Assembly (NCBI RefSeq): GCF_021869535.1
Contig: NW_026262712.1
Coordinates: 64,288,100 to 64,352,099 of the forward strand
Direction: 5' to 3'
DNA length: 64,000 nucleotides
DNA from: Mytilus californianus
Taxonomy: Eukaryota; Mollusca; Bivalvia; Mytilida; Mytilidae
Part shown: positions 11,745 through 23,339 of the stretch, piece by piece
How the letters are laid out: every line of letters starts with the position of its first letter
Position numbering within the stretch: position 1 is the first letter of the stretch
Program-made: the position numbers and the translations under genes
The notes under the pieces: generated by a model
Told to the model about the DNA's origin: nothing
Database searches by the model: none
The model's input: the letters and a program-made list of their open reading frames with translations, nothing else

Positions 11745-12010
11745 ATAAAGGTCCCCAAAATGACTAGTGTAAAACAATGCAAACAGAAAACCCAACGGTA
11801 TAATCTATATAAAAAAACGAGAAACGAGAAACACTTATGAAACACACCAACAAACCAAAACTACTGATCAACAGGCTCCTGACTTAGGACAGGTGCATAA
11901 AAATGCAGCGGGTTTAAGCGTTTTAACAGGCGCTAACCTTCATCCTAACCTGAGACAGTAGTGTAACATAACAACATAGAAAGACACACTACAAAATATC
12001 AATTGAAATG
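11741..12010 (-). repeat. Family A repeat, inverted copy
   Basis: Contains GCTATAAAGGTCCCCAAAAT, then GGCTCCTGACTTAGGACAGG, GCAGCGGGTTTAAGCGTTTT and CCTAACCTGAGACAGTAGTG, the reverse complement of the plus-strand copy at 56045-56335. It lies in the copy A intron between exons 12206-12301 and 11384-11474. Confidence 0.7.
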
Positions 12011-12205
12011 GCTTAACTCGATCAAAAAGACATTTAAACAAAATGAAGTAAAATACACTGAACGAATAAGTTTGGGTGCACTTTAGTTCAGTTTAATTAA
12101 AATAATAACTTCTTTTTAATCCTTAAGTGAACAACGCTCCATTTCTTTACTGCTGGAGATCAAATGTAACAAAATCGATTAATTATAATATATGTTGGTA
12201 CATAC

Positions 12206-12301
12206 GTAAAATTAAGCCTGTTTGATAATTCTTTAAGTAGTTCAATGGTCAATCCTTTATACTCCTGTGTGACCCTCGTCGATCTCAACAAATGGCTTCC
12301 A
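12206..12301 (-). pseudogene. iGluR copy A, first S1 exon, with +1 frameshift
   Basis: Homologue of 47712-47806. The acceptor ends TTTTCAAG and the donor is GTATGT after AATTTTAC. The exon is 96 bp, against 95 bp in copy B. It opens with WKPFVEIDE and, after one extra base in a run of three G (plus-strand CCC at 12273-12275), resumes as VTQEYKGLTIELLKELSNRL. This is the iGluR S1 strand-helix start (P.V......GL.IELL.ELS..L.F.Y). Without compensation the shift produces an early stop. It may be a true pseudogene mutation or a single-base assembly error. Confidence 0.75.
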
Positions 12302-12489
12302 CTTGAAAATACATATAAAAATCAACATTCGTGTTAACTCTAACTAATACATTTAAAGTTTATTTTTGCTTTGGTATGGGGTGCTTAGCAGTATCTATCA
12401 TTAAATTACGTCAACTTCTGTTTATGTTTTGTTAATAAATCGACTAAGAATTAAAGAAGATATCTATGAGACTTATCACCAGATTTGTA

Positions 12490-12680
12490 CTTGCATTAGC
12501 AACACGACGTGTGCTCCATGTGGACCAGGATCTGTTTACCCTTCCGGAGCACTTGAGTTCACCACCAGTTTTTGGTGGGGTTCGTTTAGCTCGATCTTTA
12601 GTTTTCTATGTAGTGTTTTGTTGATTTATTTGCCATCTTGTTTTCGTTTTTTGCCATGACGCTGTCAATTTTTCTTCGAC
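12490..12680 (+). repeat. Solo 3'-tail fragment of Penelope-like subfamily 2
   Basis: Reads NTTCAPCGPGSVYPSGALEF, then TTSFWWGSFSSIFSFLC. This matches the segment at 56740-56920 (minus), which lies just downstream of the subfamily 2 RT at 57000-57950. The open frame at 12429-12659 is therefore repeat-derived and not a host gene. Confidence 0.65.
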
Positions 12681-12699
12681 TTATGTGTTTTGAATGTCC

Positions 12700-15600
12700 T
12701 TCTTTTTAAGATAGCATCACACATATGAAATAATGGGAATGACGCGAATCATGTATAATGTGCAGATTAAGAACATGTTGTTATTAGTGTATCAGTTTGA
12801 CTATCAGACCCTATTCAAAAATTTGTTTTCGACTCGATATTACTCAGTATATTCATCGATTGGAATACCCTTGCTCTTCTTTTATTAAATCCGAATTCTG
12901 ATCTTCCGTGTATAATTTCCTTTTCTCACTGTAACGTGTTATCAGTTCTATATCAATTTCAAACTAGTAGAATTTTAGCCAAAATATGAAGATACCAATC
13001 AGAACTAAATCATGGTATTGGGTGAGAATTGTACTGTTTTTTTTATATATATATTTTCTGTAAAATTACTGAGTTAATATATAATATATGTGTTCTTATA
13101 CTGAATAATGAGCTCTGTAAGATGGCACATCCAAAATATATTGGCATCAACTAATGAGTTTGTTGCGAAGTAATTTGTTACACCAACATTAGAATTAGAA
13201 AATTAAACACAAACCCAGCTGAATGCTCTATCATTTAATATTCCATTTGCACATTATTTTATATCGTTTAACATCGTTTAATATCTATTAACATCTGATC
13301 AATAACATAAAAGTTCTTGTTTGTATATGAAAAAATCTCCGTAAACTCCGTTGCACGATTTATTATGATGAATAACAAAAGACAAAATACAATTGAAGGA
13401 GTCATTGAACAATTAACGGAGTCAAATTACATAATATTAAAGCGGAGTTAAAGGTAATTAAAGAGGAGTCAGCGTTCCGTAACAGAGTTTGAATTTCCTT
13501 TTGTTATCTTCCTCCTCTCTTTAAGTAGTTATTTCAAGATGGCGTGTATATCTATTAGCTTCACATCGTGATGCAAAACAAAACAAAAAACGTTTTGTTT
13601 TTTCAGTATTCATGTTAATTCATGGCCTTGTATGTGAATTGTACTGCTATATTTCAATATTCTTCAAAATAATGGAATTAAACTTTAAGTATAAGTTTCC
13701 TTAAAATAAATAATAAACTTTGAAAAATGGAATATCCCTAAATAAAGTGTAACTGCTTCCATTCAAAACCCTTAAATTAGGTTGTGACACAAACTTTCTA
13801 TTGGATTTTAATCTAAAACCGTACAGTTTTGTCCTTTGCTAATTATGCTTTGTGGTTAAGTAGAAAGCTAGCAAAGAACATAAAAAGATTTCAAGATTTT
13901 TCCGCCAATTAGCTTTATTATTGTAATTATTGTAAATGGCTGAAACAATCCTACATTAGCTTACTTAGTATAACATCTACATATATGATAAAGAAGATAG
14001 GAGTTTAACTTTGTCCTCATCCTAGCCAAAACAAAACGTTAAAAAGTTTTTCACTGGATAACACCTTTTTAAACTGACGTTATTTCTTTCTTTTATTCGT
14101 AATATTAAATCTGTTTATCAAAGGTAAAATAGAAATAAAATGATTCCTTAGCTATAGCAATTGATATTTTGTTATAAAAGCACGGTTATCGATCCCGTAC
14201 GCGTGCTAGTAAATGAATATAACACTTTATAAATTTCATTTTTTTTTTCGAAGCGCTTATTTAAATTTACTTTCATTAGGAACGCCCAACCCTAAACACC
14301 TAAAAGTATGTGACAAAAAGGAACCTATAGGTTGCATTTCTGTAAATTTTGACAATGCAATTTCTCATAGGAACTCCTTTTACGGCTAAAACTGTACCAC
14401 TTTTACTATGAAGTTTTGAAAAAAATCATATCCTAGAATGGAAAGTTCATATGCAGTACAATTTTTTTCAAAGATCAGAATATAGGGCTGTGCGGCATAT
14501 TTTCAACGTTTATATGCCCCGAACTTCTAAGAGTTTAAACTAACGCTAGATTTCTTAACTATCCCTACCTTGACTGTGGGATTACAACAGATTTCTATAT
14601 AGACAATATGTATATGTATATTTACTATGATTGGAGATCACAACTGGGAACCAGTTTGTGAACAAACTTAATTATCTATGAATATTCTATATCTCCCCAA
14701 AAGAGGCGTGGTTTGAGAAACAGCTGTATTTACAAAGTGCAACCTATAAAGAATTGTCATCTCAGGTCAACTTATTTAGGCGCCTGACAACCACCATGAT
14801 GTTTAAAATATTGTATTGTTTTTTTAAACAGTCACCAACATTGTAAGTTTATGTGGGTTTTTTTCACTAACAAATACAACGATCTTCAGATGTTACTTTG
14901 AGGTCCCCGCCGAATAACAATTTTATGGCAAAAAACACTTTCGAAATTTTTGTTTACTTTTCAATGTTAATATGTTCTTTAACCATTCTGGTTGAAATGA
15001 GAACGTGTAATATTATTTGTGTTGGCGACATGCTGATTTGGTTGTTTGTTATTTCATATCCATCACGTGTGAGCACGGACACATGCATGTTCAATTTTTA
15101 GAAGCCACAATTCCGTTTTCTTTTTTCTTTCAATTTTTACACCAGCGAATGCGTTATTTACCGGATTGTATCCCATGAACGACTACACGAGGGAAACTTG
15201 TAGAGTAGGAACCTGTTTCAACTCAGGTTTATTTACGTTTTTTTTTTCTGTTTAGTGTTTTGTTAATTGTTGAGGTCTGTTCTTTTTTATCTTTTTTTCA
15301 TCGTCGCGATTATGTTTTGTTTAAGAATCATGGTGTTTATTGTCTTTTGGTATCATATATCGTTTTTTAAAGTTATTTTTTCTGAACTTATACTACACCG
15401 TAAGAGTTTTTATGTTTACCTCCAGCTTCTAAATTTGTAAAAATAAATAGTCAGGACTAAAATATGTCCACGCCCTGTCGACAAATTCGGAATCACTCAG
15501 TTTAGAGTTCATGCCATTCCCTTAGGTTTTGTTTGTTGCCTTGGAATGTATCTTTTTAAATGATTTATTATATTTGAACATCTGTAAATAAATTCATTAT
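12700..15600. other. AT-rich intron of copy A
   Basis: No coding homology was seen. The 67-residue frame at 14898-15101 has two hydrophobic stretches but no recognised family and no splice context. Only simple T- and A-runs are evident. Confidence 0.4.
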
Positions 15601-15604
15601 AGAT

Positions 15605-15690
15605 ACCAGGATAAAAGTTTCGTTCGCCAGACGTGCTTTTCGTCTTCAAAAGACTTATTAGTGACGCTCAAATTAAAAAAAGGTCAAACA
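15605..15690. repeat. Short dispersed repeat, family D
   Basis: Contains GTTTCGTTCGCCAGACGTGC and TTAGTGACGCTCAAA. The inverse form with GAGCGTCACTGATGGATCTT and CGAAACACGCGTCTGGCGTA is at 22660-22720; diverged versions are at 30880-30930 and 52865-52915. Confidence 0.5.
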
Positions 15691-15823
15691 AAGTACTAAG
15701 TTAAAGACCATTGTTGCTTAAATTTAACAATATGTAAATTTGTGAAGATTCGCAAATCGGAATATTTTTTCATTTTTATTTTTGAATACCTTATCGAATG
15801 TCGTACTTTCTTCAACTACTTAC

Positions 15824-16003
15824 TGGTAATAAACTTGTCAGAACTGTTCTCTGATTAAATCCAAATTTAACGTTTGGAAATATTTCGTTTTCAAGGCTAA
15901 GATTTCCATTGAAGTAAATATATCCTACAGTTGTCAATTCACGTCTCCTGTCTTCACTCCACATCAATGTTTCAATAGACAGACAATTGTTATCCCTGCA
16001 CTG
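15824..16003 (-). CDS. iGluR copy A, exon linking amino-terminal and ligand-binding domains
   Basis: A 180-bp phase-0 exon. The acceptor TGTTTTTAG precedes it and the donor GTAAGT follows TTACCA. It encodes QCRDNNCLSIETLMWSEDRR, then a stretch with TVGYIYFNGN, ending FGFNQRTVLTSLLP. The end corresponds to the short strand that begins the iGluR ligand-binding domain before the P.V motif in the next exon. The copy B homologue, 48846-49034, is 9 bp longer and in frame. No stop is present. Confidence 0.75.
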
Positions 16004-16224
16004 CTAAAAACAATCAGTTAAATGAGATTTTATGTCTTCAGATATTTGGTTATCGCAGTGGTTTTTTGTTAAGATCTGTAAATGTTCAAAACTTTATTTC
16101 TCGAACATGCAAAAAAGAGAATCATGTTTTTAAATGTATTGTTTATACTAGACCTAAACTGACCTACATAGCTGACTACGCGACTTCGATTTGATTCGAA
16201 CGGTGATTCTAAATTTTTACCATA

Positions 16225-16285
16225 TTTTTCCTTTGGTCTTCTATAGATAGTTGTCTCATTGCCAATCATGGTTCGTCTTTTTTAT
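16225..16285 (+). repeat. Family A repeat, terminal fragment
   Basis: GGTCTTCTATAGATAGTTGT followed by CTCATTGCCAATCATGG, the end block of family A. Confidence 0.5.
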
Positions 16286-16777
16286 ACAAAAAATATTTTA
16301 AAAAATAAGCACTAGAAACATGATTTTAATTTAATTGTCATTGAAAAGTTAATAAAGTGTACAGTTTCCTCAAATAAATCATACGAATTCTCAACAGATA
16401 AATTAAGATGACAGTAGTTTACCGATGCTCAAATCTCACAAAATTGACAAAAAAAAGACAAATAAAAGCAAAATAGTGGAGCGCATTAGGTAATCAAAGC
16501 AAAGTGACGAAATAACTGATAGCTAGCCATCTTAATGAGTGTTTTCAACTGACGATGCGCAGATTTGTACTTTGTATTTCATTTGCTGTATTTGCTAATC
16601 AATCCAACAATAAATATTCTTAATTTGTTTCATAAAATGTTTCTTTCCATACATATAACTGATAGTGTACGGTATCGTCATTTTAACAATAACTTTATGA
16701 TGAAATACAACCTAAAAAATCGAGGATTTGATCAGGTCTAACGAGTTGAATTATGCTAGGTAGATTATAATTCTTAC

Positions 16778-16966
16778 CGTATATTTCTGGCTGTGAACAC
16801 TACCAGCGGATACCTTGTAGTGCATAAAGGCTACATTATCAAACTCGATAGACGTATTAATTGTCCAAGATGTCACATCAGTCGAAGAATGGAAAATACC
16901 AACCAGCCATCTTGAATACTGTAGCAAGGAAGTTCGCCATACATTTTTTCGACCAAAATCAAAAGG
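16778..16966 (-). CDS. iGluR copy A, amino-terminal domain exon
   Basis: A 189-bp phase-0 exon with a TTTTAG acceptor and a GTAAGA donor. It encodes PFDFGRKNVWRTSLLQYSRW, then LVGIFHSSTDVTSWTINTSI and an EFDNVAFMHYKVSA segment. The copy B homologue at 50749-50937 has exactly the same length. It forms part of the periplasmic-binding-like amino-terminal domain by position; the sequence alone is too diverged to place exact strands. The frame is intact. Confidence 0.75.
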
Positions 16967-16969
16967 CTA

Positions 16970-17749
16970 AAATTAAAAATATTTGATATTAGAGCGGAAA
17001 ACCTATAATTTAGAGCTGTGGTTAGGATTTTTATGACTTTCTCTGTACATACTATTAATTAATGTTGTTTTCCGTAATTGGTGTTCTCTAATTCGTACCC
17101 CATGTACACTTAACCAACCCTTTTATTATATTGTATAAGCAAAGTGTGGTAAGTTTCATCTTTGTTCTTCATTAGACAAAATTCAAAAAGAACGTCGAAT
17201 TTTCTTGCTTTCCTCTGAATTTCCTATCTTGACTTAACGAAAAAAAGGGGACCATGTCTGGCTCCGTCACATGTGAAAACACATCTTTTTTCAGATCATT
17301 GACTTTGTCTTCGCATTGTCCAAAATCATTAGAGAAAAGATTCCACCACTGCATCTCGTGTTATACGTTATGTCTACACCCTCGACAGTACGTTTTTAAT
17401 ATGTAAAAAGCTCGTCAAGCCTCGCGTTTTAAATATAAAATTTTAAGTCTCGAGTGGAGAAATTTCGTATCACACTCGCTACAGTGATGGAATCTATATG
17501 TATATGTGCAAGTTTAAAAGTTACATTCATCATTCGGTTTCGATATTCAGATGCAGTTCTTTGAAGCTCTAAATGCTTTCAAAATTTAATAGAAATTAAA
17601 AATTGTGCCTTCATTATTTGCCTTGTATTCTATTCATCTTGGATGTTTTTCAAGAATGTTGCGTCTTTACCTAAATCGGAATTGAAATCATACAAATTTT
17701 TCAGCTGATTTCGATATCACAAACTCTTTGAATAAGGATACATCATAAA
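16970..17749. other. Intron of copy A, nothing recognised
   Basis: AT-rich. The minus-strand frame at 17172-17354 has no domain and no homologue in copy B. Confidence 0.4.
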
Positions 17750-19270
17750 ATTGCGAATGGAAATGGGGAATGTGTCAAAGAGACAACAACCCGACCAAAG
17801 AGCACAAAATAGTCCAAGGTCACCAATGGGTCTTCAACACAGCGAGAAAATCCCGCACCCGAAGGCGGGCTTCAGCTGGCACCTAAACAAAAATGTGTAC
17901 TAGTTCCGTGAAAATGGACGTCACACTAAACTCCGAAATGTATAAATGAACTAAAATTTAAAAAAAAAACATATAAGACTATCAAAGGCCAGACTTGGGA
18001 CAGGCACACAAATGCGGCGTGGTTAAACATGTTTTGTGAAATCTCAACCCTGCCCCAATACCTCTAGCCAATATAGAATAAACAAACACACAGCAATACG
18101 CACAGTAAAACTCAGTTTAAAAGAAGTCTGAGTCCGATGTCAAAATAGGTAACAGAAGAAACTAAGCAAAATGACAGTGGTACATAGATTAACAAAGGAC
18201 TACAAGCAGTTACTGACATGCCAGCTCCAGACCTGATTGAAAGCTTATGTCTTCATCATATAAAAATCAAGCACAATTCCTCCCGTTAGGGGTTTAGAAT
18301 CATACCATCATAAAATATATGAGAAGAACATAAGCCGTAACATGCCAACAACTGTTTTTAGAATAAATGTGTTTATTTCCGATGCAAAGACGTTATGAGT
18401 GAATCAATATTAATTCCAAAATATGCCATCTTTAATGACCTGACAACAGTATCATAACTATATCCCTTCTGAATAAGCCTGTTTAAAGGTTTGGTTAGCT
18501 TTTAAGGTGAATGACGACATTTTTGTGCTTTGCATAGAATATTACCATAAAAGATTGGATGTGAAATACCTGAACGTATAAGATGTCTGCATGTTGATTT
18601 ATATTTACGAATGATGTCCTTGTACCGATGATAACATTTAGTAAATGTTTTGACTAGTTTGTGATATCAAAAACCCTGGTGTAATAATTTTTCAGTAATA
18701 CAGAGATTTCTTTCGTTAAAATCAAATACGTTGTTACATACACCATTGAATCGAACAAGTTAAGATATATAAACACCATAAGATGGTGACAAGGGAACGT
18801 CACCATCTAAAAATGGATAATTAACAATAGAAAATGAAAAATCATCTCTTTTGTCATAAATTTTGGTATTAAGCTTCCCGCTAAAGATATAGACATCAAG
18901 ATCCAGGAAAGGGTAGTGTTCATTGTTAGTATGAGCTTTATTTAAAGTCAGTTCTGCAGGATTAATCTCCTTAGTGTACATACTGAAGTCGTCATTATTG
19001 AGAACCAATATCTCATCCAAATATCTAAAAGCATTATTAAATTATTTTGTATCAGATGTTGTTTCGATGGGTCTTTGCTGATTTTAGTCATAAATTATAA
19101 CTCATAACAATAAAGCAACAGGTCCGCAATAAGTGGTGCACAGTTAGTCCTCATTGGAATTCCGATAACTTGACGATAAACGGAATCTCCATAGCGAAAA
19201 AAAATGTTATCTAGTAAATTTTTTAGTAAAGTTGTCGTATCAAAGCAGGTTCAATTGACATAGTTCTTTT
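17750..19270 (-). pseudogene. Penelope-like RT remnant with 3' tail (subfamily 1)
   Basis: Read on the minus strand, the RT palm starts near 19270 (KLSEFQ, FRYLDEILVLNNDDFSMYTK). It continues through 19020-18760 (YPFLDLDVYIFSGKLNTKIY, FPFLDGDVPLSPSYGVYIS-type block) and 18740-18400 (NERNLCITEKLLHQGF, KTFTKCYHRYKD, GISHPIFYGN). The YLDD box has become YLDE, and stops and frameshifts are present. 17750-18130 is a tail with GGCCAGACTTGGGACAGGCA and a proline-rich-looking repeat block, matching the order of parts at 25170-26205. It lies in a copy A intron in the sense orientation. Confidence 0.65.
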
Positions 19271-19507
19271 GTTTGTTGTTATTAAAAAATGACCTAAAAG
19301 AGTTTGAACATATATATTCGCATTCTGACTTTTTAAATGCACATTTTATTAGGTGTGTGAATTTTTTATTTATTTATTTTTGTACGTGGCTTCTTTCTCT
19401 TATCAGAGCTTTTTCAAAACTCAATTACAGGTGATTAGTTGAATAAAAGTGCTACAATGAAAATAAAATGTTTTAATAAGATAGTGAAGAAATGATCAAT
19501 TGAATAC

Positions 19508-19692
19508 CTGTTTTAAAAATTGACTGTTTTCCCATCGGCAAAGAACTACAAATGTAATTATGTCGAGGGCATCATGAAACGAAGTATTTGCTAACAGATC
19601 AATTAGGGATGACGTCATTTCTTCCATACGATAAATAACATCAAATGTTCCGATCTTTGACAAACTTTCATGCAACTGTACTGCTTCTTGTT
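19508..19692 (-). CDS. iGluR copy A, amino-terminal domain exon
   Basis: A 185-bp exon that starts in phase 1 (completing a Glu codon) and ends in phase 0. The acceptor is TTTTTTAAACAG and the donor GTATTC. It encodes EQEAVQLHESLSKIGTFDVI, a YRMEEMTSSLIDLL segment, then ITFVVLCRWENSQFLKQ. The copy B homologue, 51227-51414, is 3 bp longer (one extra Arg). This fits the LIVBP-like amino-terminal domain of iGluRs. The reading frame is intact. Confidence 0.75.
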
Positions 19693-19699
19693 CTGTTTA

Positions 19700-20514
19700 A
19701 AAAATCAAAATCACTTGTTATTCATTGACTAAATACAATTTATACGTAATTAGACGATGTTTCGAATTATGATGAAATAACGTATGCAAGTCAACCTTGT
19801 TGAACTGCATATGAATATTGAAACTTAATATTTGAATCTTTATTACTTTTAGAGATACAGCCAATTGAAAGTTTGTGAAAAAGGTCTTGAAATGTATAGA
19901 ATGTAAGTTAGAAAGCGGCGAAAAAGTATATGCATTTCTTCACTTTAAATTGCGATTTCTAGAAAACCCTCCGAATATATGTTTTATCACTATAAACTTT
20001 TAACGATATGAAAACATTGGAGGTAACTGTATTAGTTTTTGCTGTCATTTAAGTATACTTAATGTATGAAAAAATAGGATTTTGAAGCGTGACACCGACA
20101 CGACATTATGACAGTTTTGTCGTTTTGATCTTTTTTCACGCTTTATATCGGGACTTGTTGATTTCTACTGAAAAAAAAACAAATACGATGACCCCCACAT
20201 ATGTTTACACCATTACAACAGAAATGTATACAGCAATAAGAAAATATGTAATCAAAATTCTGTGCATGGATTTTTGAGAAACCACAATTAAAAAGAAAAA
20301 AGTGCATATTTTTCGTCGTTTTTTACTTATACATGTGAAGACATATTTTGAAAATTTAAATTGAACTGTATTTTGTCGTATAAAATATACATATATATTT
20401 TTCTAAGATATTCAGATGCAGTTGAACGAGTTGTAAGGTTCTTTTATCCAAAAATCCGAAGTATTGCCCAATTAGTAATACGTATACTTTGTCTTTAGGT
20501 TAAGGCACAGATTT
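19700..20514. other. Intron of copy A, nothing recognised
   Basis: No exon homologous to copy B and no repeat family was recognised. The frame at 20089-20277 has no domain. Confidence 0.4.
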
Positions 20515-21060
20515 TACAAAACCGAAATGTGGTATTCAATATATAGGGCAAACTGGACGTGAATTTCATAAACGAACACAAGAACATCTATATCGCTTCC
20601 GCGGACCTAAGAAATTCAAAAGTTTAATTTAACAACATTCAGAAAAACAAAAACACAATATTAAATCTAACCAACCACTGCAAACCGTCCAGAAACAACC
20701 AGGACAATCACATAAACAATTTGAAGACTCCCGTCAAGATTGCGAACTGTCTTGGATTAAACGACGACATACAGTGTATCCCCTAGGTCAAAATGACAAT
20801 ATCATCGACCAAGGGAACATATCTAAAACTTCCTCTATTGGTATCATGACTATTGATTATGAAAGACAACGTAATCATAGGTCTCATGTCGATCGCATAA
20901 ATCTTTTTAAGAAAACACAAAATGCGACACATTACCTTATATGCGAATCATCAAAGAAGGCACTCGTTTTGGATCTTCAATGGTTGCATTCCAATACATC
21001 AAACTAAATCTTGTGTTTGTAAGAAAGTACTGTATAATGGAAGTGAAATTATGCTTGAAA
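20515..21060 (+). pseudogene. GIY-YIG endonuclease domain fragment of a Penelope-like element
   Basis: Near 20530-20600 the frame reads KPKCGIQYIGQTGREFHKRT, which fits the start of a GIY-YIG nuclease (G-I-Q, then Y-I-G about two residues on, then the conserved Arg). After a stop the C-terminal part resumes at 20640-21007 (DCELSWIKRRHTVYPLGQND, RSHVDRINLFKK), ending near SNTSN. In Penelope-like elements this domain sits C-terminal to the RT. No RT is attached here, so the fragment is 5'-truncated. The sequence around 20990-21055 reappears inverted at 23100-23210. Confidence 0.65.
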
Positions 21061-21169
21061 AGGTTAGGATTTTTTTTAAGTATTTTGTTGATTTTTAATC
21101 AAATGTAATCGTGAAAGATCAGGCAACAACTAAATTTGATCGTGAAAACAATGCATGACCAGACAAGAC

Positions 21170-21275
21170 AGTATATGAGCTGCTCATCGTCGAAGGCCGG
21201 TAACCTATAAAATTAATGCTTACATCTACATAATTTGATCTCTGGTGGATAGGTGTCTCATTGGCAATCCTTAGA
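21170..21275 (+). repeat. Family A repeat, terminal part
   Basis: CTCATCGTCGAAGGCCGGTA, TCTCTGGTGGATAGGTGTCT and CATTGGCAATCC in the family A order. It is followed immediately by an inverted copy. Confidence 0.6.
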
Positions 21276-21284
21276 TATAAGAAG

Positions 21285-21620
21285 GTGAGATATGAGTGTC
21301 AATGAGACAACTCTCCATCCAAGTCACAGTTTATAAAATTAAACCATTATAGGTCAAAGTACTTCAACACGGAGCCTTAGTTCACACCGAACAGCAAGCT
21401 ATAAAGGGCCCCAAAAAATTACAAGTGTAAAACCATTTAAACGGGTAAAACCAACGGTCTAATCTATATAAAAAACGAGAAACGAGAAACGCTTTTGAAC
21501 ACAATAACAAACGACAACTACTGAACATCAGATTCCTTACTTAGGACAGGTGCAAACAATTGCAGCGGGTTTAAACGTTTTAATGGTACTAAACCTTCAC
21601 CCTTATCTGAAACAATAGTG
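21285..21620 (-). repeat. Family A repeat, inverted copy
   Basis: Begins GTCAATGAGACAACTCTCCA, passes GGAGCCTTAGTTCACACCGA, AGCTATAAAGGGCCCCAAAA and TTAGGACAGGTGCAAACAAT, and ends near ATCTGAAACAATAGTGTAAC. With 21170-21275 it forms a head-to-head pair. Confidence 0.7.
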
Positions 21621-22655
21621 TAACATCACAACATAGAAACAAAAGTTTTGTTTTTTTAATGTTTATCATCAGAATTCCTTTTACCAGTGATGTACTTTTT
21701 GGACACCGAAAAAATTTTAAATAGCATTAAACACGTAGTATCATTCCGAGTTTTTACTACATTTTCCCCCAATTTTCACATGTCGCAAATTGGAAATCCC
21801 CGGAATCAATTATTATTTTCCATTGAAATTCTGGCTCAAACAGATATTTCACATAATTAGTGAATTTTTTAACAAAAAAAGAATGACTTCTTACAAAAAT
21901 GTTCCACCATTTTGCAATAAAAATCGACAATGATCTTCCTCTTATAGATATACATACTGCTATACATATATATATATATATATTAATACTGATTTAGTCA
22001 TTCCTTTAAAGAAAAAAGTCATATTTGTTTACATTTTTTATGTCATTGAAATGTTGAAAAGCAATCTGCCTTTTGTCATTTTGTAAAAAAACGATGATAT
22101 AATAAACTCTGATTTTCTAAGATAGTCATAATGCTGAACCAATTTAACAGACAGGTTTATTTTTTCAATATTCGTCTTCATAATTCAATGCATATGATTA
22201 TCTAGTGACCTTGCATGTGTTTTTTCGATAAGATTTCCTTCACGATCTCATACCAGATCTTTCACGATCCTATAACAATACTTGTCCACCGTTACTTATT
22301 CTTTCTCGATCATTTTTGCGATAAATTGAATGACAGCTGTGATAAACCCCAATCAACGAAATAAACGTCGTTCTTCACTTGCTGATCTTTTATCTATATT
22401 TGAAAAAAACAATGATAAACATCAATTAGTATGCAAACTGGGTCAAATGCCAATAAGAAAATGTCATAATTTTATACCGATTGTGATACAACATAGTTTT
22501 TCAGTCCAAAATAAGAGTGAACACGTATCATAACAGCTTTTTTCCTCATAGACTGTTCCCTCGAATCGACAAACCTAAAGATCATAAAAAATATCTTAAA
22601 ATAAAAAAAACATTAACAAAATACTTCTTTAAAAAAAATTCCTAACCTTATCTTT
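21621..22655. other. AT-rich stretch with a TA microsatellite
   Basis: A (TA)n run of about 20 bp lies at 21964-21983. The 67-residue frame at 22330-22533 (plus) was not recognised and has no splice context. Confidence 0.4.
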
Positions 22656-22659
22656 TTTT

Positions 22660-22740
22660 ATCTGAGCGTCACTGATGGATCTTATGTAGACGAAACACGC
22701 GTCTGGCGTATATAATTATAAGCCTAGTACCTTTTGATAG
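22660..22740 (+). repeat. Short dispersed repeat, family D
   Basis: GAGCGTCACTGATGGATCTT followed by CGAAACACGCGTCTGGCGTA. An inverted relative is at 15605-15690. Confidence 0.6.
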
Positions 22741-22839
22741 CTATTATTTGTGTGTGTTTCTGTCATGTATGTTCTCCCATTTATTTGTATTGTAGTCCTG
22801 AGATGTAATCTTGTCATTTTAATGTTATATTTAACATTG

Positions 22840-23215
22840 CCATAAAAGCGGGAGGTTTGGCTAGCCACAAAACCAGGTTCAACCCACCATTTTTTCTTAA
22901 AATGTCCTGTACCAAGTCAGAAAATATAGTTCGTTTCTGTGTGTGTTGCTTTTTAGTGTTGTGTTTTGTTGTGTCGTTGTTCTCCTCTTATATTTGATGT
23001 GTTTCCCTCAGTTTTAGTTTGTAACCCGGATTTGTTTTTTTCTCATCGATTTATGAATTTCGAATAGCGGTATACTACTGTTGCCTTTACTTATCAAGCA
23101 TAATTTCACTTCCATTATGCAGTACTTTCTTACAAACAAAAGATTTAGTTTGATGTATTGGAATTTATTAATTTGTCTTGTATTTTTAATGACTCTACCG
23201 TTCAAAACTTTATGG
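22840..23215 (-). pseudogene. Penelope-like 3' end with family C tail
   Basis: Read on the minus strand, 23215-23090 repeats the end of the GIY-YIG fragment (TTCCAATACATCAAACTAAA, TGTAAGAAAGTACTGCATAA). 23060-22840 follows with family C sequence, which on the plus strand reads AGGTTTGGCTAGCCACAAAA, CCAGGTTCAACCCACC and TGTCCTGTACCAAGTCAG. The junction suggests that family C is the 3' tail of the GIY-YIG-bearing element. The 63-residue frame at 23014-23205 is derived from it. Confidence 0.55.
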
Positions 23216-23339
23216 CCTCATATTTTGATAACATAGAGCCACCTTTATTTTTCTTATACGTATAAAGACCCAGTAATAGATTTATTTTTTTAATTATATG
23301 TCAGTTCCATCTGACGTCAGTCTAGAAAACAATGCTCCT

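Noticed and set aside
12429..12659. 76-residue plus-strand frame with NTTCAPCGPGSVYPSG as a possible small secreted Cys-rich protein
   Set aside because: The same sequence follows a Penelope-like RT at 56740-56920, so it is repeat-derived.
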